A stretch of 64,000 nucleotides of DNA, from the NCBI GenBank assembly GCA_013365365.1, contig JABVXU010000296.1, positions 1 through 64,000 on the forward strand. Reading direction: 5' to 3'. The translations under genes and the position numbers were made by a program. The DNA comes from Cruorifilaria tuberocauda. Lineage: Eukaryota; Nematoda; Chromadorea; Rhabditida; Onchocercidae. Shown piece by piece: positions 48,978-59,772 of this stretch (its first letter is position 1; every line of letters starts with the position of its first letter). The notes below the pieces were generated by a model. The model was not told the DNA's origin, searched no databases, and saw only the letters and a list, made by a program, of their open reading frames with translations.

Positions 48978-49014
48978 TACCGTAATATTTTTAATTAACC
49001 AAAATATTACGGTA
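48978..49014. repeat. perfect 14-bp inverted repeat
   Basis: TACCGTAATATTTT (48978-48991) and AAAATATTACGGTA (49001-49014) form a perfect stem around a 9-base loop. It could be a small hairpin or the remains of a terminal-inverted-repeat element. No transposase is near. Confidence 0.7.
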
Positions 49015-49368
49015 AAACATCGTTTGAAAATGCTTATGCATAAAGAATTGTTTAGTAATATTGATTAAAAAAGGTTTTAAATAATATTTTAAGAACTCTT
49101 ATCTCCTTGTCTTTATTTCCTTGTTTTCTTTTTTCTTCTAAACAACACGATTTCCGTTTCTTCCCATCTATTCTGAGCATCCTTTCCGGAAGTGATGATG
49201 ATTGCCGCATGCGGTACACGAATTTTTAGATGCAGAATGTGAATATATGTGATCGCTTATATGCGGAATGAGAAGGTACCTTATTTGCGGCTAGTGAAGC
49301 CGGATTATAAGGATGATGTAAAATTTTATGGGATATACTTGTTGATGAAATCAAGAAACCGAAATTTA

Positions 49369-49580
49369 ACTTGAATTTGTTTTGACCTTTTATAGTGGTA
49401 ATTAATATGACTTGAATATGTCCTGATGTCATATAGTGATAATGAATTAATAACTTGGCTTGAATTTGTTCTGACCTTTTGTAGTGATAATTAATATGAC
49501 TTGAATATGTTCTGATGTTTTATAGTGATAATTAATTAATAACTTGGCTTGAATTTGTTCTGACCTTTTATAGTGATAAT
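49369..49580. repeat. ~89-bp tandem repeat, about 2.4 units
   Basis: CTTGAATTTGTTYTGACCTT recurs at about 49370, 49459 and 49548. It alternates with ATATGACTTGAATATG and TAGTGATAATTAAT. No coding potential. Confidence 0.8.
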
Positions 49581-49904
49581 TTTCTGTTAACAAAATGATC
49601 AGCTTATATAACAGGTGAAAACTATTAAAAAATTAACAAATGTAATGTTCCATAAACATTGCAGCGATAAAATATTTAATAATTAAATTATAAATTCTTC
49701 AATTCCTAATGGAATCCTGAATTTTTGTAAATTTTCAACTTCAATTTCAACATTTCAACAATTAAAGTAAAAGAAAGTTAAGTTAATCGTATTACTCGTG
49801 TGTTAGCATTTGACGTGATATTTGACGTAATACGTAAATAGCAGTAAATTTATATTTCATGGTATTTGCCACAATATTATCCTTAACATCCGTCCATCAT
49901 CAGA

Positions 49905-51285
49905 TCATCCACATTGTCTATTGCATTTTTGGCAGTCGGGGATTTCTTCCATCGGTGGAGGAATACCAAATATGCGACAATCGAACAGCTCACAAAATGG
50001 TGGTAGTTGTGGCCACATTGATGAGGGTACTGATAATACAGTTGAAAGTACATTTATAGGCGTTGGATCAGGTAGTTTTTTTGGCCTTGTTATTTTGCAG
50101 CAACACTTCATTTTTGTTCCTGGCTGATGATGTAGGAAAATAGCAAAGCATGGCAAACTTTGCTCAAATATCACTATCAGTAATATCTGAAAATGCATGT
50201 GATTGCTTATTGGGAGTTTATCAAGTCTTATCAAAAATATTAAAAAAGAATCAAAAAAAAAATTATCAAAAAAGTAATCAGTTAATTTAATTGATAAAAA
50301 ATTAATTTAAATTTTAAATGCAAAGATATTTCGAAGTATTACAGTAATAGAAGTTATGAAGAGATTAAAAATTACGTTAGCAATAATTTCTTATCAGTTA
50401 TTTCAATGATAATCTTGATTAGTATACTGATTAATTAAAATATGGGTAATTAATTAAAAAGATTTAAATTTACTTTTTCTCTTCCTTCTCTTTTTCCGAT
50501 TTCTGATACGATAATCGGAATTGCTCATACATTCTATGATACTGTTATCATTTCTGATAAAGAATGAGGATCGGTTACTGATACAGTCTATGATATTCTT
50601 ATCAGAAAATTCCTATCACAAAGTTAGTTTTCGTGTCTTTCACTGAATTTCAAACGATTTCTCATAGAATTTATGACGTAAATGACGTGACGTGAATCTT
50701 AAGCGCTACTTCGAGTATTGTCGAGATAAACTAACATTTTGCATTCTTTATTTATTTGACTAGCTAATTTCAATTCTATTAAAAAATTGAATTATCAAAA
50801 TTTCTCCAACTTTACTACTAAATGAAAATCTTCGACTAAGATTTTAAATATTTATCAAACAAATAATTCCATTAAATTTGCAATATATTTTGATCGTAGA
50901 AATAATAATAATAAAATAATAATAACCACAGGTGATAGTAATCGAAGGAAAAAGTAAAAATAAAAAAAGCAAATTTACAGTATGATTACCGTAGTTACTT
51001 GTCTAATTATCTCTATTAATTATTTCTGAAATACTTTTAATATTAGGTATTTCGATCAATATAAAAGAGAAATGAATTTAACTTGATAGAAAGTACATGA
51101 TAATGATTGATAATGATAATTTCTTTTATGATATATTACAGTTATTACAACGAAAGTAAAATGTAAGCCATATTAGATCATTTGTTTTTAAAATACTTTG
51201 AAAGTTTTCAATAAAATTATCATTTAAATAATCATTTCAATAAAGTAAATAAAAAATGAAAACATACCGTTACTTTGATTAACAT
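49905..51285 (-). CDS. secreted Cys-containing paralogue C (diverged)
   Basis: Two exons: 51285-51268 (six codons, MLIKVT) and 50186-49905, giving 99 residues. The signal peptide MLIKVTILLIVIFEQSLPCF matches the family. The KCCCK motif is kept (MKCCCKITRPKKLPDP), but the Cys-Gly repeats, the long proline run and the third exon are absent. The C-terminus ends CQKCNRQCG. The intron is about 1.08 kb, roughly three times that of A, B and D, and is rich in TTATCA/TGATAA words. Either the gene has specialised or it has lost its 3' half and is decaying. The intact frame over 100 codons, the preserved splice sites and the intact promoter element favour a live gene. Confidence 0.65.
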
Positions 51286-51351
51286 GTTGATTTTTTGACG
51301 AATAAATATAGCCTAGGATAATATTACTTTTGGCAATGATAAGAGGATATC

Positions 51352-51410
51352 TGTTAAAAAGGAGTTTAAGTACTTTTTAAAAAAAATTCAAAATGCCTCG
51401 AAGGTACGGA
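51352..51410 (-). promoter_or_regulatory. family promoter element of paralogue C
   Basis: Core AGTTTAAGTACTTT at 51363-51376 with TGTTAAAAAGG before it and AAATGCCTCGAAGGTACGG after it, 78 bp upstream of the ATG. Nearly the same extended block as in paralogue B. Confidence 0.65.
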
Positions 51411-53396
51411 AAACCACATCATATCGAGAAAATTTAAATTTTTAAAATGAATACTCTTTTATCCCTTGGTGGTCGGCATTGTTGTATGGTTTTTTTTTTC
51501 AATCACAAATTATCAATCTGATCTTTGTTAAAAATTTGAAAATTGATACCTGTTATCTCAGAGTGGAAAGTTTTGATAATTTATCAATTGGTTTATAATT
51601 TTGCGTTATTGTTTAGCACTGTGACGAAAAGTTCATTTTCACTTATTCGTGTATTATAGTGTCAAAAAGTTGAAATGAAAATTTTGCTTCATTTTTATAA
51701 AATTTAAATGCATGTAGGATTATCAACCTAATATTTGAACATTTAAATGAAAAAAAAAGACTGAAATTCTGCATATCGATAAATTAAACAGGCATTCGAC
51801 TAGAATATTAGTTTAATTTTTATTATTGGGCTTAAATTTTATAATTTTAACTTACTGATTATTTCAGATTCATATATTTAAACGTTGATTATTATTGTGA
51901 TAGTTAATGGTACTTATGGTAGTTGTCGGAATTTCACTGATGTTAGCGGTAGTAACGATTGATAGAGAAATCGAAATTTAAAAAAAGGAAATCTTTGAAA
52001 TTATTTTTAAAATATTATTTTCTAAAATGCTAGATATGTTTTCAGGATTCCTCATACTCTCTTTACATTCCAATTTTTTGATTGTTTTTGTAAATGATCT
52101 AATAAATGATATATAATGTGATTTTTCTGTTCCGGAACACGATTATCTCTATAATCTGATTTTTCTTTTCCGGAACATGATTATCTCTATAATATGATTT
52201 TTCTTTTCCGGAACATGATTATCTCTATAATATCATTTTTCTGTTCCGGAACATTATTATCTATTCCTTCTGTTTATTTTGAAATTTTCTCATCAGCATC
52301 CGATTCCGGAAGCATTTGTATGGAAGCAATTTTTCGAAGTGTCTGACATACTGATAACAGTGATATCAGTGTACTGATAAGGGATACACTTTCTATTACT
52401 CCGTTACAAACCTATTGATAATGATCAGTTTGCGTAGCGAAGAGCCAAAATAACCTTCATAAGTTAACATGTTTATTTTTAAACTTGAAAAGAATTACAG
52501 GTGTATTTGAAATACAAGGAACTTGAACTACATCATAACTAGTATTACTTACTATCTTTCAGCTTATCAGTTGCAGCTTATCCCTGAGCAAAAGATCTGT
52601 TATTTCAGTATAATAAGCTGAATTAACTATTAATATACTTATGACATTTATTTCTGCTTTACTTGTTAAGAAAAATTTTATCAAAGCTTGTTGAATTTAA
52701 GTTATTACTAATATATTACTATAAGTAAGTTTATTACTTGACATTACTAAATATCCAACATATCACTAGGCTTGCATGAAAAGAAGAAAATTAAAGAAGG
52801 AAATCATGATATTTATTTGAATGGTATCTTTATCATAAACTGATAAGTATTTGTGTAGGATGATATACTAGTAGTATAGATAGAGGCAATGATATAGGAA
52901 TATATCTTTACTTTGGAAAAGTAATAATGGCGATATGTTTGCGATACGAATTCTTACGATACGAATTACGATGCGAATATCGCAAAAATCGCCCATATCG
53001 CAAAAATAATATTAATTGAAATGCCATTGCATAAGATATGATTATTATCGATAATAAAGATAAAGATTACTTTAAATAAGGCTGGAAGAAGAGAGCGTAG
53101 AGAAATAAAATTTTCCAAATTGGAAATATCATATCATGAAAACCATTAAACTTATTATCATGCTTATCATCCTCACAGCATTCATGATAAGTATTCTAAT
53201 ATTGCTATCGAAGGATAAGCATTCATAGCTTTCTGAGATGTTGTTGTAATAATTTCAGCTTACTAGTTTCAGCTTACTTTTACCTTACTGATCACCAAAG
53301 AAAACTTGAGCATTTCACCTTAATTAATAATCCGATCAAATTTATTAAACAGGCTATTCATGATGATGAACCGGTTTCAAAAAATTCTGACCTTCA
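51411..53396. other. upstream flank of paralogue C, GATA-motif rich, no gene
   Basis: The first ~400 bp are family-wide upstream homology. A dense group of GATA-type sites follows at about 52350-52625 (ACTGATAAC, ACTGATAAGG, TTGATAATGATC, CTTATCAGTTGCAGCTTATC). No open frame is convincing. Confidence 0.45.
52110..52265. repeat. 38-bp tandem repeat, about four units
   Basis: TTCCGGAACA recurs with exact 38-bp spacing (CCGGA at 52132, 52170, 52208 and 52246). Each unit carries TGATTATCTCTATAATATGA and a CT-rich tract. Each unit contains TTCCGGAA, a palindrome. Confidence 0.85.
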
Positions 53397-54207
53397 TATA
53401 ATCAAGAAGAATTTCGTTTCGATGAAAAAAAAAATCAAACAATTATCGTGATATTAAACCAGTTCTTCATGTTTCGATTTTTTTTTTTATTTCAACAAAG
53501 TGCAACAAAGTGTTGTTAAACAGATAAGAGAGGGATAATATTTCTGTGAAAAGATAACTGTTCATAGCATTTAAGAACAACTTAAATCATTTCTAGCATA
53601 TATTTCAAACTTGAGATTTTCAACTTAAATTCAAAAATGGCACGTAAATTTTTAAAAGAAGTTATTGTTTAACTTGTGATATTAGAAAATTTCTCAAAAT
53701 TCCATTGAAATATAAAATTAGGAGAAACAAAGAGGTTATTCCAATGATAGGAATGGAAGATTCCTAATGAAATACAAAAATAATACCAAAGAAACAGTAA
53801 ACAAGCAACTTAAGAAAAGTTTTAAAAACAGAATATGAAATTATTACGCCTAAAATTTAATAAATTTCCATAAAAGGAGAGAAATGTTGACAGTATTAAT
53901 TGTAATTTGTAAAGATAACTAATTTAATTCTCATTAATATACCTTAACTGATTATAATGATAGCTCCTTTATATACAGTATATAAAATGAGGAATTTCAA
54001 TAAAAGTAAGTACCAGCTAATCATTAATAGAGTTAATGCACAGTATTTTATACATATATATAAAATTCTCGGTAATGCTTCTTTCCGCTTGCTCTGAGCA
54101 TTGCTTCACCTCCGTCTGCCGCCATAGGATGGCTTATATTGGGATGGTGGCGGTGGTTCATATTTCGGTGGTGGCGGTGGATCATATTTCGGTGGTGGAG
54201 GTGGTGG
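53397..54207. repeat. segmental duplication, copy 2 (3' end of paralogue D)
   Basis: Near-identical to 43491-44291 at an offset of 9906-9915 bp, direct orientation. It covers the 3' flank, the stop codon and about 100 nt of the last exon of paralogue D. Confidence 0.85.
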
Positions 54208-55068
54208 TGGAAGTGGCTCAAACGCAGGTGGAGGTGGCTCATATACTGGTGGTGGCGGTGGTGGTGCCTCAAATATAGGTGCTTGTGGATATGCAAGTTG
54301 TGGTAAGGGATATGGTTGTGGTGGCGGTGGTGGAGGTGGTGGAGATCGTGGAGGTGGAGGACTGAAATTAATTAAAATTATCAGTGTGATATGATAATGA
54401 GAAGAAATTATCATTGCTTCAAAGAATGAACTATAAATTTAATTTAAAATTATTTCAAAATTTTCTAGCAATAATTAATCTTACTTCAGTCATATGATTA
54501 ACTTGTAAAGTGCATGAAAAAAGATTTGAAAAGTTTACAATTCCAGTTTCGCAATTCTTTAATATTCAAATAAAGTTTGGATTTTGCGAATTTTAAATTT
54601 CAAATTTATCAAATAAAAAAGTTGCAGTGAAATAGGAGTTAAGTTTATTTAAATGTATATTTACCTTTCCTTGCAACAACATCCGCATCCATCGCCACAT
54701 CCACCGCCGCATCCGCCACCGCATCCTCCGCCATCGCATCCGCCACCGCATCCTCCGCCACCGCATCCATTATTACCGCATTCACATTTACAACAGCAGT
54801 CACTTTTCTTTTCCGGCTCTTGTGAACCACAGCATTTAAATAAATTTGGAAATGCCGGAAATGGTGCCGGAAATGGTGCCGGAAACTCTGCAGGTGGTGG
54901 TAAAGGTGGTGCAAATGGGAACAGTGGTTCAGGCTGTTTTGGCTGCTCTTTGCAACAACAATTAGCAGAGGATGATAAACTTTGTTCAAGTATTATCATT
55001 GATAATATCTGAAAATGTATGCAGATAATTTTGTATCTTTTGAATTTTTTTTTGAAATTACCGGAATC

Positions 55069-55100
<32 letters not shown>

Positions 55101-55397
55101 TTAGCTTTGAAGAATTTACATAAAAAATATTCTCTGATAATGGAATATCAAAAATTGTTATTTTATCAATTTATCATTGAATGAAAGAATAATTTCTTTT
55201 CACAACAAAAAAATCGAAATGAACTATAAATTACAAATGTAAAATTTTGCAATTGTCACGATAAAAGTAACAATAGAGTATTACTTTCAAGTATCAAACT
55301 TTCAATTACTACTTTCTAAGTAGTTAAATAATTTACTTTATTTACGGATAAGAATTGAAATCAAAACAAAAAATCATACCACTAATTTGATAAGCAT
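54106..55397 (-). CDS. secreted Cys/Gly-rich protein with Pro-Tyr tail, paralogue D
   Basis: Three exons: 55397-55380 (six codons, MLIKLV), 55008-54665 and 54361-54106, giving 618 nt and 205 residues. The signal peptide is MLIKLVILSMIILEQSLSSS. The mature protein has NCCCKEQPKQPEP, a spacer of Pro-Ala-Phe repeats (PAPFPAPFPAFP), CCGSQEPEKKSDCCCKCECG, then long Gly-Cys repeats (GGGCDGGGCGGGCGGGCG) ending CGCCCKER. Exon 3 gives a Pro-rich tail with PPPPPKYE/D units ending SYGGRRR, identical to paralogue B at its end because of the shared duplication. Compared with B the Cys modules are longer and the tail has extra aromatic Pro units (FEAPPP, VYEPPP, FEPLPPP). Probable cross-linked extracellular matrix protein; function inferred from composition. 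Confidence 0.85.
55066..55101. repeat. (CT)n microsatellite
   Basis: A nearly pure CT run lies in the first intron of paralogue D. An (AG)n run lies on the same strand at about 55732-55752, upstream of the gene, so the two are complementary and about 650 bp apart. Confidence 0.85.
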
Positions 55398-55481
55398 ATT
55401 GTTGATTAGCTGATGATTGCAAAATGATTACCCAATGATTATATAACTTTTAACTGGTAATTCTAGGATGGATAAAAAAAT

Positions 55482-55544
55482 CCGTTAAAAAAACAGTTTA
55501 AGTACTTTTACTAAAAGGAATCTAAATGCCTCGAAGCTATCGGG
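55482..55544 (-). promoter_or_regulatory. family promoter element of paralogue D
   Basis: Core AGTTTAAGTACTTT at 55495-55508, preceded by CGTTAAAAAAAC and followed by AAAAGGAATCTAAATGCCTC and GAAGCTATCGG, 98 bp upstream of the ATG. Confidence 0.65.
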
Positions 55545-56040
55545 AAAAAAAACGAGAAAAATTTTGCTCTAATAATGCTGTGTAAACTTGTTTATCAAAC
55601 AAAATTCCTGATATTGATGATATTTTAATTTTTGATTAAATTTTTTGATAAATGGAATTATTTTCAATAAAATATGTAACATTTCATGAATTTTTCATCT
55701 ATAAAATACTCGTTATTTTTTGTAGATTTTAGAGAAAGAGAGAGAGAGAGAGAAAAAAAACGAAATTATTTATCATATCATGAAACTAATTAATAAAATT
55801 AATCAAAAAAATTTAAATAAGATTTTGTTGATTTGAATGTGAAACAGAAAAAAAAATTAAGTTAATTAATAAAAAAATCAATAAGTAAAAGTATGTTTTC
55901 ATTGAAAATAAATGATGAAAGATTAAGAAAAGGTGAAAGCCGGAAATATCTTCCGTTTTTGTTTTTTTTTTTTCCATTCTCTATTCTTCCATTTTCATTT
56001 TTTGTTTTTGTTTTTATTTTTATTTTTTCATTTTAATCAA

Positions 56041-56420
56041 TATTTATATTTTTTTGTGCTTACCTAAATCTCGAATCATTTTATACCTGTATTAATAATA
56101 TAGATAAATTACAATGATATAAATGGGGGAATGATATTATCATCATAGATATGATATCTTTTATCATACTTTATCAGCATTATAGCTAAATATTCTTCAT
56201 GATAAAAGTGATAAGATGATATCAATTACTCTAGTAATATTTTTTGTGCTTACCTAAATCTCGAATGATTTTATACCTGTATTAATAATATAGGTAAATT
56301 ACAATGATATAAATGAGGGAATGATATTATCATCATGAATATGATATCTTTTATCATACTTTATCAGCATTACAGCTAAATATTCTTCATGATAAAAGTG
56401 ATATCAGTTCATCATGTTAT
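56041..56420. repeat. 190-bp tandem duplication with clustered TGATAA/TTATCA
   Basis: TTTTTGTGCTTACCTAAATC starts at 56051 and again at 56241, with the following ~170 bp nearly identical. Each unit includes GATATGATATCTTTTATCAT, ACTTTATCAGCATTA and TTCATGATAAAAGTGATA. The second unit is truncated at its end. Confidence 0.85.
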
Positions 56421-56802
56421 CATCGTTATGGATACGATATCTCTTATCATGCTTTAACAATATTGTCATGAAAAATCGAAATCAAGAAAATGCTAAATTC
56501 GTAAATGATTAAAAATTATATGTTTGTGTAGATATGCTCAATTAAAGCTTTACTTTGTTCTATCTGAAATCATTATCACACTTTATTATTTCATCATTAC
56601 CTCAAAGTTATGGCTAAAAGTCATTCACTATCTTATCACAGTTTCATTATCATCTTTAAGCGATGATGAAGCATTTACAATTTACATAATTTGCATTTCA
56701 ATTGTTTCAATTAACTCACACACCCTATGACCTTTACTGTTTATGCCATATCGGCTTACCGTTGTACAATAGTTTCCTTGGATTAACTTAGCTAACTTAA
56801 TT

Positions 56803-56940
56803 TTCTTAGCCAATTGCTGTTACTATCAATTCTGAGACAGGATAACCTTTCTTAGCCAATTGCTGTTACTATCAATTCTGAGACAAGATAACCTTTCTTA
56901 GCCAATTGCTGTTACTATCAAGTTAACTTTAACTTGTACG
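56803..56940. repeat. 46-bp tandem repeat, three units
   Basis: TTCTTAGCCAATTGCTGTTA begins at 56803, 56849 and 56895. Units include CTATCAATTCTGAGACARGA and TAACC. A degenerate partial unit lies at about 57060-57094. Confidence 0.85.
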
Positions 56941-59689
56941 ATCAACAGAGAGTTCACATCCTAACCAAACTGCATATAACTCGACGGTGATCAGTAACTT
57001 AAATCAAACCCAATAAATTATTTGACAGTGAATTTCGAACTCAAAAATTCCACGACAAACCGTTACTATCAGTTCTGAAACAAGATAACCTAAAAAAAAA
57101 CCTAAATATACTTGATGATAAAAATAATGATGTGATAACGATTTCATCTTATTATCATCGTTATCATTCATTTTATATTAACAATATTACACCTACATAT
57201 TCTTCATGATAAAAATAAAGAAATGAACTTTTTATCTTATCAACTAAAAATATTCATGAAAGGTTATTTAAGAGTTGATTATCATCTACAATAATATAAC
57301 TTTCATTTACAGTCTGAAGTAATGTGAATCGATACAGTAATCAAAATAAAATTTTATAAATTATCATCTTTCTCTTAAAAAATATCATGATTCCTATATA
57401 TTTTATGTTAATCATAATTTTCACCGTTCATTTTTTTGCTATTTCGTAAACATTTATCACAATTAATTTACTCATATCATAGAATAAAATAAAATAATTT
57501 TAATTTCTTTCATTCGTAAATTATATTTTATTCATAATTTAATCATTCTTACTCTTTCATTTTTCCTATTTCGAATGATAATTTGATAAGAATGTTAAGA
57601 TATAAACTATAAATCTTTTATTTCACATTTTAAGATATCTTTTCATCAATCGATTGATCAAATCACTCAATCATCTGATTCGTTAATTGTCAAATTGAGC
57701 GATTAGAAAAAGTATCATATATCAGTAGAAAAAGGAACTAACAATTCTCATCCTCTTTCTAAACTACTCAACAATAATCGTTCAGTTTCTGCTATTAGAA
57801 ATCGTTGTTTAAAAAAAAAAAGAGAAAAAAAAAATAAAAGACGGAAACGCAAATTACTTTAAACTACGATTAAAGTATTAATTGAATGAAAAGAAAAAAC
57901 ACCAAAAAAAAAAACCTTTAAAGTTTTAATGTGCTAAAAAAAAAGTCGGTGTAACGATTAAAAACTTCACTAACAGATTTTAATTTAATTTAAAGGTAAT
58001 TTAATTTAATTTAATAATTATACTTTAATTTAATAATAACTTAGCACATTTTCTAACTTTCGAAATGTCTAGGTATAATCAAGAAATTGAATTTTCTAAG
58101 TTATGAAATAGGAGAATTATGATAAAATAAATATGATTTTCAGTAAAGTTTTATCAATTATTGATTAATTTTGATTACAACGATTATTTTTCTGTATTTT
58201 ACAATGATTCAATTTCATAGTATCTTAAAAATAAAATATATCATTTCTGAATGAACTCTTCAATTAAAACATTTAAAAGCAAAATGTTTCAGTATTCCTA
58301 AAGGAATAATCGCAATTTTCACCGGAAAGAAACATTATGAAGTCAAAAAATCATGATAAAATCAATTCGTTTTATTAAAATCTAATTAATTACTGTTTTT
58401 AAATTCGAATATAACAATTATTCCTAAAATTTTTTTAAAACAAAATACGAAATTGCCAAAGTTTTAACAAAATGTTAATGTTTAACATGATTAATATAAA
58501 ACCAAATTCATGAATTAACAGCATAACAAACAAATAAGCTAAAATTAATTAAAATTAACATTTTTCCACTAAAGTCATTTCTATTATTGGAATTGCTGAA
58601 TCGAAATACAATAAAAGATTACTCTTATTTTTTTATTACTCTTATTCTTAGATTAATCTTATTATTTTTTAGATAAACCATAACTTTTTTTTTTGAATTT
58701 GAATATTTTTTCAAAGTATAGAGTAAGTTAGCAAGAGTAATTTCTTCTTTTTTCAACGTGAATTTTCACCTGAATGGCAATTTTTCTTAGGTAAAATTGA
58801 AACAAATAAAGTTTTTTATTTAAATGACATTAGTAAAATATTTCATAGAAGCATAGAAGCGATAATTTTACTTTCAATATTTTCCTTTGTTTCAGTTTTT
58901 TAATGAAAAATAGAATGGAAGAATTTTTCGGTGAAAAATTTTTGATAAATTGTAAAACAATCCGAAAAAAAAAACCTTGCAAAATGAATAATTTTTATGG
59001 TATTAGTTTAAAAGAAACAGACTGTAATAATAAATTGTTTAAATTATTTAATAATTAATTTCTGATTTAAGCATTTACAGATTATTATATTTGATTGATT
59101 AAAATTCAAATCAAAACTCAATATGATTAATAAGTTTATACTTCAAATAAAACTTTTTTTATACTTCTCATATCTAAAGAGAAAAAAAACAAAAAGTTTG
59201 ATTAAAATTTCAATGAAATTTTATAAAACATGAAAATAAAAAAAAAACTGATAAAATGAAATTTCATGCTTTAGAAAAATACTCGAAGCTATGTTAATCG
59301 TAAATTTTTCATCTATTATAATTGTTTTTTATCAAAAACAAACTGCAAAATATGGCTTTTATATTTTTCTTTTTACTGCATGCTATTAAGCTTCAAATAT
59401 TATCCGAAAATTAAAATTACAGGACCAATTTTCATTTCATTGAATTATTAATTACTGTAAATAGATAAGCCAAATTATAATGAATTATTTAAGTTCCAAT
59501 AAACCGGTTACTTACGGATTTTCAAGTTATCGCATTACAGAATCACCTGTATTTGCAAACTTCGAGTGAAACTGTCTATTTAGGAAACTGTATCATCGAA
59601 CTATCAAATGATCTTCACCATTCAACGAAAATTTTTAGAGAATAGCCTTAAAATATAAAATTAATTGAAAAAATAAAATTGTTCGATAT

Positions 59690-59772
59690 ATGATATACTG
59701 TAAATGAAAGCATTAATATATAACATACTGTAAATGAAATCGTTAATATATAATATACTGTAAATGAATTGA
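59690..59772. repeat. ~32-bp tandem repeat, three units
   Basis: ATATACTGTAAATGAA or ACATACTGTAAATGAA recurs three times with TTAATATATAA between. Non-coding. Confidence 0.75.

Noticed and set aside
54048..54296. His-rich minus-strand frame, with a similar one at 44103-44432
   Set aside because: Out-of-frame reading of the same proline-codon repeats. It conflicts with the spliced frame that ends SYGGRRR.
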